Virus record (IMG/VR): IMGVR_UViG_3300028364_000127
Coordinates: 1 to 26,469 of that record
Source of the DNA: a virus
Reading direction: 5' to 3' (one strand)
Length of the DNA: 26,469 nucleotides
Under the pieces are notes generated by a model, which was given only the letters and a program-made list of their open reading frames with translations, was not told the origin of the DNA and did no database searches. The translations under genes were made by a program, and so were the position numbers. This document shows positions 1 to 7,736 of this stretch, piece by piece (position 1 is the stretch's first letter; each line of letters begins with the position of its first letter).

Positions 1-1
1 C

Positions 2-163
2 TACGGGCGGTTGCAGGCGGGGGCGGATTGGGACGATGCCGCGCGCGCGGCAGGCGCACCGGCAGGCAAAACCAATCTGGCGCTGATGGGTATCATGGCC
101 AAGGCGCTCTGGCTCAACGAGCGCGATAGGCGGCGGACACCTAGCCAACCGGGGGCGGCATGA
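2..163 (+). CDS. C-terminal fragment of an unidentified phage protein
   Basis: An open frame enters from the left edge and reads 53 codons to a TGA at 161-163. The visible part is Ala/Arg-rich and ends in a basic, proline-containing tail (residues such as NERDRRRTPSQ). It runs without a gap into the lysis cassette, so it is probably the last gene of a tail or virion block, but I do not recognise the sequence. The stop overlaps the ATG of a possible 24-residue ORF (ATGA). The start lies outside the window. Confidence 0.6.
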   Translation, partial: YGRLQAGADWDDAARAAGAPAGKTNLALMGIMAKALWLNERDRRRTPSQPGAA

Positions 164-234
164 CTGGCATGAAGCGTGAATTGGCCGACCTGATGGGTGG
201 GTTTTTGAACAGCCAACACCCCGATCATTACTGA
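160..234 (+). CDS. possible 24-residue small protein
   Basis: An ATGA overlap with the preceding stop begins a 24-codon frame ending at TGA 232-234, just before the Shine-Dalgarno of the next gene. The product starts MTGMKRELADLMGGFLNS and looks like a short amphipathic helix. Tight packing between two genes is the main support. No strong Shine-Dalgarno is visible (only a G-rich stretch at 151-158). It could equally be untranslated spacer. Confidence 0.3.
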   Translation: MTGMKRELADLMGGFLNSQHPDHY

Positions 235-245
235 CAGGAGATACC

Positions 246-557
246 ATGGCCACGCACATACTCGAACGCGCTGAACACTTCGTGACCGCCTTCTGGGCTG
301 CCATAGGTGCGGGCGTCGCCGGTGCTGTGCTATGGTTCGTCCGCACCGTCATAACCAACCAGAAGGTTGTCGCCGCGCTGCAGGCAGAAGTCGCGGCCCG
401 CGATGAGCGGCGAAGGGTGGAGCGCGAAGCGGATCACGCATTGCGAAACGTAGAGCGGGGGGCTGATCAGGCCTTGCTTCAACAGATTGCCGAGCGCGTC
501 ACACGTATCGAGGGACACGTGATGGCGCTTCACACGACGGAGAGAAATGATGCCTAA
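246..557 (+). CDS. small membrane protein with coiled coil, lysis cassette
   Basis: This 103-residue protein has one hydrophobic segment at about residues 15-36, followed by a strongly charged, heptad-like helical region (about 38-95, rich in E, R, A and Q). That one-TM plus coiled-coil layout is seen in inner-membrane spanins (Rz-like) and in small phage holin-associated proteins. It sits directly before the endolysin and overlaps its start by 11 bases, which supports a role in lysis. A good Shine-Dalgarno (CAGGAG, 235-240) precedes the ATG. No outer-membrane spanin partner with a lipobox was found nearby, so the spanin assignment is an inference and it may simply be a lysis accessory protein. 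Confidence 0.75.
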   Translation: MATHILERAEHFVTAFWAAIGAGVAGAVLWFVRTVITNQKVVAALQAEVAARDERRRVEREADHALRNVERGADQALLQQIAERVTRIEGHVMALHTTERNDA

Positions 558-1254
558 AACCGTAAGCGATAAAGGTCAGTTCATGATCGCGGTAGACGAG
601 GGCATCGTCCCTGCAGCCTACTACGACGTGGTCGGGGTGCGAACCGTATACATTGGGCACACCGCCGCAGCAGGCGCGCCAAGCCCCCTGTCGATCAGTC
701 TGACAATGCCGCTTGACAGCGAGCTCGACGCCGTCCTGAAGGAGGCGTGGTCGGTGTTCTCGAAAGACCTGCTGGTCTACACGGCTGCTGTCGTGGCCAA
801 GATGGGGCCGGACCTGAAGCAGCACGAGCTGGACGGGTGGGTCGGCTTCCACTTCAACACCGGCGGCATATACCGGACGAGCGCGGTCGCCAAGTGGCGC
901 AGCGGCGACAAGGCGGGGGCGGTCAGGGTTCTCAAGCAGTGGAACAAGGGAACCATCAACGGCCAGAAGAGGGTGCTGCAGGCGCTCGTGGCCCGTCGCG
1001 ACGACGAGGCGGCCCTGATCCTCGGCGGTGTGTACCCCAACAAGCCGCTGGCTGTGTGGGGCACCAACGGCAGAGGTAAGGTGCAATGGGGTGCGCCGCT
1101 GCGTACGTACACGTTCGCCAAGTGGGCAGCGTTCCTCGGCAAGTCGCGCGGCAGTGCTGCAGCCGACGGCGCAGCTGTGGCGGTAGGCGGTGGTGCCATC
1201 GCCGTCGCCATGTGGTGGGATAAGATCGAAGCATTCTTCCGGGGGTTGTTCTGA
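547..1254 (+). CDS. endolysin, GH24 (T4-lysozyme type) with C-terminal membrane segment
   Basis: Predicted N-acetylmuramidase that cleaves the glycan strands of peptidoglycan at the end of infection. The N-terminal region shows the GH24 catalytic spacing E-x8-D-x5-T at E18, D27 and T33, followed by the IGHT stretch. A conserved middle block (WVGFHFNTGG, about residues 97-106) is also typical of phage lysozymes. At 235 residues it is longer than lambda-type lysozymes of about 150-165. The extra C-terminal part (about 200-235) is a Gly/Ala-rich hydrophobic segment ending in WWDKIEAFF, a likely membrane anchor. It has no N-terminal signal-anchor, so export is expected to depend on a holin. The start is one of two adjacent ATGs (547 or 550), with GGAGAG at 539-544. 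Confidence 0.9.
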   Translation: MMPKTVSDKGQFMIAVDEGIVPAAYYDVVGVRTVYIGHTAAAGAPSPLSISLTMPLDSELDAVLKEAWSVFSKDLLVYTAAVVAKMGPDLKQHELDGWVGFHFNTGGIYRTSAVAKWRSGDKAGAVRVLKQWNKGTINGQKRVLQALVARRDDEAALILGGVYPNKPLAVWGTNGRGKVQWGAPLRTYTFAKWAAFLGKSRGSAAADGAAVAVGGGAIAVAMWWDKIEAFFRGLF

Positions 1255-1478
1255 TGGATGGCAAGCTGTTCTATAAATCAAAAACCGTGTGGGCGGCCAT
1301 GGCCACCGTGGTGCTGTCGGTTGTCGGCATCGTGGTCGAGGCGTGGACGCTGCTGGGACCTTCAGACCAGACGGTCTTGCGGGACCTGTTCGGCCCCGAG
1401 GCGTTCGGCTTGCTGGGCATCGTGATGCTCGTGCTGCGCGTCTGGACGTCAAGCGCGTTGCGGGTGCACCAGCCATGA
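1254..1478 (+). CDS. holin-like small membrane protein (two TM segments)
   Basis: This 74-residue protein has two hydrophobic segments at about residues 12-31 and 48-66, a positively charged N-terminus (MDGKLFYKSK) and a short polar linker. Its start overlaps the endolysin stop (TGATGG), and its own stop overlaps the next ATG (ATGA), so it is translationally coupled on both sides. Size, topology and position fit a class II holin or holin-associated protein. The family cannot be fixed by eye. Confidence 0.75.
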   Translation: MDGKLFYKSKTVWAAMATVVLSVVGIVVEAWTLLGPSDQTVLRDLFGPEAFGLLGIVMLVLRVWTSSALRVHQP

Positions 1479-1855
1479 TCAGGATGCTGTTGTCGTGGCT
1501 GACAGGGGGCGGCGTCGCTGGCCTCGCCGATCAGTTCCGCAAGACGTACGAGCTGAAGCTGGCTGCGGACAACAACGAGCAGCGTATGGCTGCCGACATC
1601 GAGCTGCGGCGGATCGAGGCGATCATGCACACCGCATCACTGGCCAACGCCAACCTGTTCAGCGCGACGTCGTTGGGCCGATACCTGATCGTGCTGCCTT
1701 TCGGAATGTGGTGGACTGCGACCTTCATCGACAGCACCTTCAGTATGCCTTGGAACACGCTGGCCCTGCCGCCCGCGATCCAAGAGCTGGCGTGGTGGCT
1801 CGTCCCGGTGATCGTAGCCGGTGACGTAGGGCGGTCGTTCATCGCCCGCCGCTGA
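1475..1855 (+). CDS. holin-like protein resembling the 3TM/GTA-type holin family
   Basis: The protein is 126 residues. The frame extends further upstream, but the ATG at 1475 overlaps the previous stop as ATGA and removes a 185-base overlap, so I use it. It has a short N-terminal hydrophobic stretch, a polar helical block rich in D, N, E and R (about 22-55), then two hydrophobic segments (about 66-85 and 102-120) with tryptophans (WW pairs) and a basic C-terminus. The helix plus late membrane segments resembles the 3TM holin family of alphaproteobacterial phages and gene transfer agents. A third membrane protein in the lysis cassette is plausible as holin or antiholin. Confidence 0.7.
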   Translation: MIRMLLSWLTGGGVAGLADQFRKTYELKLAADNNEQRMAADIELRRIEAIMHTASLANANLFSATSLGRYLIVLPFGMWWTATFIDSTFSMPWNTLALPPAIQELAWWLVPVIVAGDVGRSFIARR

Positions 1856-1859
1856 AGAG

Positions 1860-1901
1860 TTGCGTCGTAGCCGAGACCATGCTACGGATGTCTGGTACTA
1901 G
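1860..1901 (+). promoter_or_regulatory. sigma70-like promoter candidate(s) before the exported protein gene
   Basis: TTGCGT (1860-1865) is followed after 17 bases by TACGGA (1883-1888). Just downstream is TGG-TACTAG (1893-1901), which resembles an extended -10. The first element matches a second site in the window (11350-11379, minus strand) in sharing TTGCGTCGTA, then 13 bases, then TACG. This is the only intergenic gap in the rightward 1-3498 block, so a promoter here is reasonable. Confidence 0.45.
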
Positions 1902-1924
1902 ACAATTAACCGAGGAGAGAAGTC

Positions 1925-2332
1925 ATGATACGTGAAGTTATTAAGGCAGCTGCGGTGGCGCTTGCGATACTGGCGGCTGCCATAGTGGGGGTCCTCGTTG
2001 GCGGCCTCATATTCGGGGCTGTGTCCGCGCAGGAAGCGGACGACCGTTGCTCCGTCATCACGCTTGACGAGGGAGAGGCGTACCTCAGCTGCGTTCACGA
2101 AGAGCCTATCTGTCTGAACGCGGATGACGTGGGTCGAGACTGGTTCTTGCTGGCGTCTATGGTAGATGGGGAGGTCCTGAAAAGCAACGGCGTTGTGGCG
2201 TTCTTCGGGGCCATAGAAGGCGGCTTTACGCCGCGCGGGAACTTTGCGGTCGTAGCAATGTGGGTATATCACGAAGCCAACAATGTCGTCTGCGAATTGG
2301 CCGTGGCCGGGTATATAGGTGAGCCCGCTTGA
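1925..2332 (+). CDS. signal-peptide or N-anchored hypothetical protein
   Basis: This 135-residue protein begins with a basic residue pair and a long hydrophobic segment (about residues 7-34) ending in GAVSAQEADD, which looks like a Sec signal peptide with a possible cleavage after VSA, or an uncleaved anchor. The remainder (about 36-135) is acidic and contains four cysteines (C42, C56, C62 and C122) that could form disulfides in the periplasm. A strong Shine-Dalgarno (GAGGAGAG, 1912-1919) precedes the ATG. Its place at the end of the lysis region suggests an envelope role such as superinfection exclusion or lysis timing, but no family is recognised. Confidence 0.7.
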   Translation: MIREVIKAAAVALAILAAAIVGVLVGGLIFGAVSAQEADDRCSVITLDEGEAYLSCVHEEPICLNADDVGRDWFLLASMVDGEVLKSNGVVAFFGAIEGGFTPRGNFAVVAMWVYHEANNVVCELAVAGYIGEPA

Positions 2333-3498
2333 CCTCCGGTAGCCCCCTGACAAACAGGGAGAAGGCTGCTCGCTACGTGACGGCGTGGGAAGCGAACGGC
2401 CACAACTTCTCCGCCGTCGCGCGGCTTCTCGGGGTGTCTGAGAGCACCGTGAGAAAGTCTGTCCGGCAGGAGTTGAAACGCCGCCAGACCGAAGAGGACC
2501 TAGACCCCGGCATCCGCGATGGGATGCTGGCCTTGGGGTTCACCAAGCCGCCGCACTCAGGCTGGGTCAAGAGTGCCCCCGGCGAGGACGGTCGGAGCTA
2601 CAGCTTCTACGCCTTGAACGGTGCTGACGACAGCGAGAAGGTCGACCTGATCGAGGAGATGGCCGAGACGTTCTCGTCGATCCCCGCAGTGTCGATACCG
2701 CGCGCGCCCGCATCTGAGGCGGGCACCCACGACCCCAACATGCTGGGGTTCATACCGCTCAACGATCTGCACGGGGGCCTCTACGCGTGGGGTGCCGAGA
2801 CAGGGTATGGCGACTGGGACCTGAACCTCGCTGTGTCGCGGTTGCAGCAGTGGATCGGAAACCTCGTGGACCGCATGCCTGCATGCGCCAAGGTGGTGCT
2901 GTTCTTCAACGGTGACACGCTGCACCGGAACGGCAACGATCCCTTCACCCCCGGCCACAAGAACGTGCTGGATGGCGACAGCCGTCAGTTCAAGGTGGTG
3001 GACTTCGTCGCTGCGGCCATCATCGCGGGCGCAGACATGGCCGCCGCCAAGCACCTTGAGGTCGAGCTGGTAATCAAGCCCGGCAACCACGATCTCGACA
3101 GCTACCTCGCCCTCGTGCAGGCAGCGAAGTGGCGGTACCGCGACTGCCCACAAGTCACCGTTGACCTGTCGCCCAGCGAGTATTGGGTAATGGCGTGGGG
3201 CTCGGTTCTTCTGTTCGGCCACCACGGCGATAAACGAAAGCCCGGCGACGTGCTCACAAAGCTGGTGTCGGATCACCGTGATCTCTACGGCAACGCCAAG
3301 CACGTGACGCTGTGGGTCGCGCACCTGCACGATCAGATGATCATGACGCACCAGCTCGGCCATATCGAGCGCGCGTCGTGCCTCACGTCCCCCGACAAGT
3401 ACGGCGCGGCTTGGGGCGACAACGCGCAGGCTCAGGCGGTTGTCTACCACCGCGAGCTCGGTGAACGAGAACGGTTCACAGTGCGCCCGACACCATAA
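2329..3498 (+). CDS. calcineurin-like phosphoesterase with N-terminal HTH
   Basis: A metallophosphoesterase of 389 residues. The di-metal motifs are visible in order: D146-x-H148, GD at 195-196, GNHD at 252-255, GHHG at 297-300 and H331-x-H333. This set defines the calcineurin/Mre11 superfamily, which hydrolyses phosphomono- or diesters. Residues about 8-50 form a helix-turn-helix-like region (FSAVARLLGVSESTVRKSV) like those of small terminases and homeodomain-like proteins, so the enzyme may act on DNA. The start is TTG at 2329 with AGGTGAG at 2317-2323, overlapping the previous stop. Substrate is unknown; nuclease, nucleotidase and protein phosphatase are all possible. It ends at the bidirectional terminator. 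Confidence 0.85.
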   Translation: MTSGSPLTNREKAARYVTAWEANGHNFSAVARLLGVSESTVRKSVRQELKRRQTEEDLDPGIRDGMLALGFTKPPHSGWVKSAPGEDGRSYSFYALNGADDSEKVDLIEEMAETFSSIPAVSIPRAPASEAGTHDPNMLGFIPLNDLHGGLYAWGAETGYGDWDLNLAVSRLQQWIGNLVDRMPACAKVVLFFNGDTLHRNGNDPFTPGHKNVLDGDSRQFKVVDFVAAAIIAGADMAAAKHLEVELVIKPGNHDLDSYLALVQAAKWRYRDCPQVTVDLSPSEYWVMAWGSVLLFGHHGDKRKPGDVLTKLVSDHRDLYGNAKHVTLWVAHLHDQMIMTHQLGHIERASCLTSPDKYGAAWGDNAQAQAVVYHRELGERERFTVRPTP

Positions 3499-3500
3499 AG

Positions 3501-3527
3501 AAAAGGCCCCCAGATCGGGGGCCTTTT
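3501..3527. terminator. bidirectional rho-independent terminator
   Basis: A perfect 11-bp stem (3501-3511 with 3517-3527) closes a 5-base loop (AGATC). The arms begin with AAAA and end with TTTT, so a U-run follows the GC-rich stem on both strands. It lies between two convergent genes, the phosphoesterase ending at 3498 (+) and the dNTP hydrolase ending at 3550 (-), and would stop transcription from both sides. Confidence 0.93.
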
Positions 3528-3549
3528 GCTTTCGTACTGCGGGTGCGTG

Positions 3550-4104
3550 TCAGTCTAGTGGTCCCTTTGACATCTTTGCGCCGTACCATGGGTGGTGATG
3601 CGTATCCTTGTACGCTGTCGTGGCCGCTTCCATGGCCGCTTCCATGGTCACTTCCGCAGGCGGCGCGCATCGCCCGCGAACGCGATCATGTACCGGTGCG
3701 CCGCCAAGTTCAGCCCAAGGGGCATCTTCCGCAGGTGGCGCGTTCATGTGTTCGAAGGCGTATTGCACCGCTGACAAGGCCCGCTCGTTGCGCTCCCGGT
3801 CATCGACGATGGTGCCACGCAGGCTCGTCCCGATCAGCATCATGATGCAGCACCCGGCGTGCCAGAGGTGCGGCATACCGCTCTCGACGTCGAGCTCCTC
3901 GCCGCAGTTCCACGCCGCCATGTGCCGGTCCATGGCCGCCACGACGCGCGAGGCCTTCATACCCTTTGCCCAGTTCCAGTCCTCATACTTCGCCGCGCCA
4001 TAGGTGAACACGGCGGCGATGGCCATGGCCGCGTCCGGCGGCAGCAGGTCCATCCGTATCTTCCCGGCGTCGTTCTTCCGTCCGACTGTCTCTTGCGTGA
4101 TCAT
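3550..4104 (-). CDS. dATP/dGTP diphosphohydrolase-like protein (MazZ-like, PF18909 type)
   Basis: An all-alpha NTP pyrophosphohydrolase-type protein of 184 residues. The N-terminal half carries the family signature: GRKNDAGKIRMDLLPPDA (about 8-25), TYGAAKYEDWNWAKGM (34-49), and a helix with GEELDVESGMPHLWHA (68-83) that supplies acidic metal ligands. Characterised members in phages with 2-aminoadenine DNA convert dGTP to dGMP to feed PurZ, but the family also occurs in phages without purZ. The C-terminal 70 residues are low-complexity, with a short repeat (MEAAMEAA) encoded by a 12-base repeat. It is translationally coupled (ATGA) to the upstream HD hydrolase and is the last gene of the leftward block. 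Confidence 0.85.
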   Translation of the reverse strand: MITQETVGRKNDAGKIRMDLLPPDAAMAIAAVFTYGAAKYEDWNWAKGMKASRVVAAMDRHMAAWNCGEELDVESGMPHLWHAGCCIMMLIGTSLRGTIVDDRERNERALSAVQYAFEHMNAPPAEDAPWAELGGAPVHDRVRGRCAPPAEVTMEAAMEAATTAYKDTHHHPWYGAKMSKGPLD

Positions 4105-4709
4105 GCTCTGTGCTCCATTTTCCTGAGGGTGTGGAGTATGGAAGTCGCAACCTCAAACTGGCTCCAGTCTCCTATGGACGTCGCCATGCCAACGTCGTCG
4201 GGGTGCGGGTCTGGCAGCGAGCCCCACCGTCCCAGAACAGCGGGGAAGAACGCGTGGACCTCGGCGCTCAAGGCGGCGTTGTCCACTTCCTTGACGGCGT
4301 TCTTGAGCGTCGGCCAATACTTGGGGCTGAACCGCGCGCGGATCACAGCGTCGAGCCGGTTCTCAAGTCGGTCGATAGCGCCGTCAACATTCAGCAGCAT
4401 CTTCAGCGGGCGTGCGATGTCGCCCGTGTACGCCTCATGCGCGTCATGCAGCGTGACAGCGTCAACCACGTCGTCGAATGTCTGAGACCCCACCTTATGC
4501 GACAACATGCGAACGGCTATGTTTCGGCACAGCAGTGCATGCTGTCCGACCGTGAACGGGGTGGCGCTGTGGCCCGAGTAGCGCACCACGCGGGACAGCG
4601 CCAAGGCGATGTCTTCCGCATGTATCTGGCTGACCAGCGGGTTCAGCAGGTCCACCTCCGCGTTGGCGGTGGATACGATGGGGCGGGGTTTGTGGATGTC
4701 GTTCAACAT
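4101..4709 (-). CDS. HD-domain nucleotide phosphohydrolase (YfbR/DatZ-like)
   Basis: A 202-residue HD-superfamily enzyme. Metal ligands are H57 (in FTVGQHALL), H88-D89 (in TLHDAHEAYTGDI) and D143 (in EVDNAAL). The block around residues 30-57 (IHAEDIALALSRVVRYSGH) is the hallmark of the YfbR-like branch. Members are 5'-deoxynucleotidases, and the phage branch includes DatZ, a dATP triphosphohydrolase that removes dATP in Z-genome phages. It lies between DNA polymerase A and the MazZ-like gene, so trimming of the dNTP pool is the likely role. Whether it is dATP-specific cannot be told from the motifs alone. Confidence 0.85.
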   Translation of the reverse strand: MLNDIHKPRPIVSTANAEVDLLNPLVSQIHAEDIALALSRVVRYSGHSATPFTVGQHALLCRNIAVRMLSHKVGSQTFDDVVDAVTLHDAHEAYTGDIARPLKMLLNVDGAIDRLENRLDAVIRARFSPKYWPTLKNAVKEVDNAALSAEVHAFFPAVLGRWGSLPDPHPDDVGMATSIGDWSQFEVATSILHTLRKMEHRA

Positions 4710-4710
4710 G

Positions 4711-5028
4711 TCACTTCATCCCCATGCTGCGCTTGGCTTTGATGATGGCAGCGTCGCTGACCAGCTCGACCCGGTTCGATCCGACGAGCTGCCCGATCTC
4801 GATGCCCGCGCCGATGGCGAGGGTCATGGGCTGCGCGTCGCCGTTGATCTTGACGAGGCCGCCGTACTTGGCGCGGTTCGCATCAACCTCGGCGAAGAGC
4901 GAGTGGGCGACGTCTTGGCTCATCAGGACGAAGTCGGGGTAGAACCCGTGCTCCATCATGTAGCCGTTGACCGCAGATCGCAGCGCCTCGACGGTTGTAA
5001 CCGGTTTCATAATCAGTGGGTTTGTCAT
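4711..5028 (-). CDS. hypothetical protein between polymerase and HD hydrolase
   Basis: This protein has 105 residues. The frame opens at a TTG at 5049, but the ATG at 5028 is preceded by a strong GAGGAGAG Shine-Dalgarno, so I start there. It is a soluble, mixed alpha/beta sequence with a Gly-rich hydrophobic stretch (TLAIGAGIEIGQLVGSN, about 72-88) and a basic C-terminus (KAKRSMGMK). I recognise no family. Its position directly after the polymerase, with one base before the HD gene, indicates co-transcription with nucleotide and replication genes. Confidence 0.75.
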   Translation of the reverse strand: MTNPLIMKPVTTVEALRSAVNGYMMEHGFYPDFVLMSQDVAHSLFAEVDANRAKYGGLVKINGDAQPMTLAIGAGIEIGQLVGSNRVELVSDAAIIKAKRSMGMK

Positions 5029-5045
5029 AAGTCTCTCTCCTCGTT

Positions 5046-7220
5046 TCAATCTTCAACTGCTTTGCTGTACCATTCGTTAGTACTAACGTCAACACCGAGC
5101 GGGAACCCGTCCAGCCAATCCAGCTGGCGCATCATGACCTCCGCCAGTTTCTCCTTGGCCTCGTTCACGAAGCGGGTGTCGGTCATGACGACCACCTCGT
5201 CGTGGGTGTGCAGGTGGACCGGCATGAAGTCGAACCCCGGCATCTCCAGCGTCGTGGTGGCCGCCCGTAGGATTGAGGCGCAGGTCGCCTGCGTCGCGTT
5301 CTCCACGAGCAGGCCCGCCCACACATACTTCACCCCGTCCGAGCCGTCGAAGGACAGCTTTGTCTGCGTCGAGATCAGCACCGTGGGCTCAAACGGATCG
5401 TACTCTTTGACCGTCCGTTCGCGGACGTTGCGATAGAACAGGGGGCGGCTGTCTGGCAGGTAGCACACCACCCAGACGTCGTTACCCATCTCGATCCCCT
5501 GATAGGCCAGCCGTCCGGCGGTGAACTGCGTGTCGCCGGGGTTCTGATACGCTTGCTTGAACGCCTCCATGACCTGCTTCCAGAACACCACGGCCCAGTT
5601 GTTAGACGCGCGCCACCGGTCCACGATGTCCTTGGCCTCGTCGTCTCCGAACACCATGCCGTAGTTGGCAGCCATCGACTGCAGCGCGCCCGCGCCCCCG
5701 TTGAAGCCCAGCGCCAGCTCCGATATCTTGCCTTTCTGGCGCAGGTCCTTACCCCACTTCTCGCCCTTCAGCTTCATGATCTCGTAGGGGTCGAGGTGGT
5801 ACATGCCTGCCGCCGCGTGGATGTAGACGTCGGGCTCGGTCTTGGGGTTGGCGTCGATCTTCCTGAACAGGTCGAGCCGATGCTCCGCCATCGCGAGCCA
5901 CGGCAGACCGCGCGCTTCGATGTTGGACCAGTCGCCCCAGACAAACGTCTTCCCCGGCTCCGCCACAATCGTGGGTCGGATCAGTTTGGCCAGCGCCCGG
6001 CCTGCGTTACCCCACCGCTCCTCGAACTCGTACATGCTGCAGCCGTCCTGCAGCATGGCGCAGGCTTCCTCCTCGGCGTTGATGTCGCCGATGGTGCCGC
6101 GTGTCATGTTGTGGACCTGCACGCCTCTGGATGACGCGCGCCCGGTCTGGGTCGCGCCGTTGAAGATGTACTGGTTCGGCACGCGGCCTCGGGCATCGGC
6201 CATGGCCAGCATCTTGCCGAACTTGGCCGGTGCTGCCGACGCGCCGAACTCGCGAAGCTCCAAGAACTGCAGCGCGTCGAACTCTTCATCGCTCAGGCCA
6301 TGCGTCTCGTTGGCTGCGTCGAGGGCGGCCACCATCCTCGTGATGATGGGGCGGTCCATCTTGAACTTGTACTCGTCCACGCCAGTCTCAGGGTGCAGCC
6401 GGTGGGCATCTACCATGATGCTGGACACCGCAGGCAGAGACTGCAGCCGGGGCCACACCCACTCTCGCTGGCGGGCGTACTGGTGCACGCTGGTGACGAC
6501 ACCTTCGGTGATGATGGCCAGACGCTCACCTGTCTGTTCCTTCAGGGTCTCTGCGAGCGCCGCGCCACCAGCGGCCATGGCCAAGTCGACCGGGATGCCT
6601 CTGTCGTTTACCTTCTCGCTGGCCCAGAACTCTTCCCAGATCGAGAACGGGACCGGCATGGTGGAGCTGGCGAACGCCTGCATCTGCAGCACATCGACGT
6701 CGGCGTACGTGCAGAAGTCTCTCCAGTTTTCAGGCTCGCTGATCGGCGTCGCGCCATCAGGCACGCAGAACATGCGGATCAGCTTTTTGCCACCAGCGAC
6801 CTTGCCGTCGTAGCCGCAGGCCTTGGCCGCGCGATCCAGCGACATCGGCATGTTGTTGTAGGCAGCCTGCGCCATCATGTCGATCCAGCCATCGACGCCT
6901 GCGTCAAAGAAGCGGTCGAGGACCAGCCGGTCGAACGCGCTGTTCCACGCCGCGAAGTAGGCCTCCCACGACAGCAGTTCGGCTGGTAGATCGCTGCGCT
7001 TCGGAGGCTTGGTGATGTCCTTGCTCTCCCATCGCTTGACCTCACCCGTCAGACCTACCGCCCATGTGATGATGATGGGCCACGCGGTGGCCGCGTAGCG
7101 CGCTGTGGACGTCTGCGTGACGTCGGCCCACCGAGGGTCTTCCAGCCCCGGTGGTGACCGCGTCTCGCAGTCTACGAACATCACGTCGTCCCAGTCGATG
7201 TAGTCTGTGAGATCGTGCAT
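5046..7220 (-). CDS. DNA polymerase I-type (family A) with 3'-5' exonuclease
   Basis: The replicative DNA polymerase, 724 residues. The N-terminal proofreading domain keeps all motifs: Exo I D17-C-E19, Exo II N93-x3-D97, Exo III Y172-x3-D176. The polymerase domain has TGRASSRG (359-366), motif A D430-WSNIE (E435), motif B R494-x3-K498 leading to LGFNGG, and motif C with H673-D674-E675. No 5' nuclease domain is present, as usual for phage enzymes. A clear Shine-Dalgarno (AGGAGAG) precedes the ATG. Placement beside MazZ-like and DatZ-like genes parallels dpoZ of 2-aminoadenine phages, but base preference cannot be judged from motifs. Confidence 0.96.
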   Translation of the reverse strand: MHDLTDYIDWDDVMFVDCETRSPPGLEDPRWADVTQTSTARYAATAWPIIITWAVGLTGEVKRWESKDITKPPKRSDLPAELLSWEAYFAAWNSAFDRLVLDRFFDAGVDGWIDMMAQAAYNNMPMSLDRAAKACGYDGKVAGGKKLIRMFCVPDGATPISEPENWRDFCTYADVDVLQMQAFASSTMPVPFSIWEEFWASEKVNDRGIPVDLAMAAGGAALAETLKEQTGERLAIITEGVVTSVHQYARQREWVWPRLQSLPAVSSIMVDAHRLHPETGVDEYKFKMDRPIITRMVAALDAANETHGLSDEEFDALQFLELREFGASAAPAKFGKMLAMADARGRVPNQYIFNGATQTGRASSRGVQVHNMTRGTIGDINAEEEACAMLQDGCSMYEFEERWGNAGRALAKLIRPTIVAEPGKTFVWGDWSNIEARGLPWLAMAEHRLDLFRKIDANPKTEPDVYIHAAAGMYHLDPYEIMKLKGEKWGKDLRQKGKISELALGFNGGAGALQSMAANYGMVFGDDEAKDIVDRWRASNNWAVVFWKQVMEAFKQAYQNPGDTQFTAGRLAYQGIEMGNDVWVVCYLPDSRPLFYRNVRERTVKEYDPFEPTVLISTQTKLSFDGSDGVKYVWAGLLVENATQATCASILRAATTTLEMPGFDFMPVHLHTHDEVVVMTDTRFVNEAKEKLAEVMMRQLDWLDGFPLGVDVSTNEWYSKAVED

Positions 7221-7242
7221 TGGTTTCTCTCCTGCGGGGGTA

Positions 7243-7704
7243 TCAGTACTGGTTTTCGTCGTAGTAATCGAAGCGGGTGTACTCCATCGGTGCCGCAGGA
7301 TCGACGACGATCACCGACGCCTCGATGCCCCCCTGCTGCACGCCCGTTTCAACAGCGCGGATTGTGACGCGGCCACGCGTAACTATACTCGACCAGAGCT
7401 TCGTCATCGCGTCAGCTTCCGCCGTCTCAAGCAGCGCGAACACGCGGCCCTCGCGCAGCGCAGCGTCGTTGGTCAGGGACAGCTCTTGCTTTGCGCAGAC
7501 GTTGTGCATGACCTCGCGCTCGAACAGCTCCTGCAACAGGCGGCCAGTCGACACACCCCACAAGCTCTTGTCTTCGGGCGGAAGCGGGGGGATCAGATCG
7601 TCGCGGGTGTATCTGGCATGGGGTTCGCCGAAGCTGTGCTCGTCGCTCAGGCGAAGCGCGCCGGTCGCGCTGCTTTCTATGCCAATGTTCTTCGGGAAGT
7701 CCAT
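7243..7704 (-). CDS. hypothetical protein upstream of DNA polymerase
   Basis: A soluble protein of 153 residues. An in-frame ATG exists at 7722, but the one at 7704 is preceded by GAGGAGAAACGAC, so the start MDFPKNIG is preferred. The middle (about 55-100) is helical and charged, and the C-terminal part (about 108-140) has alternating beta-like hydrophobics (VTIRAVETG, ASVIVVDP). I recognise no domain. It lies 22 bases before the polymerase in the same direction, between the SSB-candidate gene and polA, so a replication accessory role is likely but unproven. Confidence 0.7.
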   Translation of the reverse strand: MDFPKNIGIESSATGALRLSDEHSFGEPHARYTRDDLIPPLPPEDKSLWGVSTGRLLQELFEREVMHNVCAKQELSLTNDAALREGRVFALLETAEADAMTKLWSSIVTRGRVTIRAVETGVQQGGIEASVIVVDPAAPMEYTRFDYYDENQY

Positions 7705-7736
7705 GTCGTTTCTCCTCATCATGGCTGTGAAAGGGT

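Noticed and set aside
1289-1474. Upstream extension of the frame encoding the third lysis membrane protein
   Set aside because: It overlaps the preceding holin-like gene in another frame. The ATGA overlap at 1475 is the natural start.
499-1476. Long minus-strand open frame opposite the endolysin
   Set aside because: It is an Arg/Pro-rich antisense frame of a GC-rich gene with no ribosome binding site.
2557-3450. Long minus-strand open frame opposite the phosphoesterase
   Set aside because: It is a shadow of a gene with full catalytic motifs, and its own sequence shows no domain.
5077-5088. GTTAGTACTAAC palindrome as an operator
   Set aside because: It lies in the coding end of DNA polymerase and is far from any start; chance is likely.
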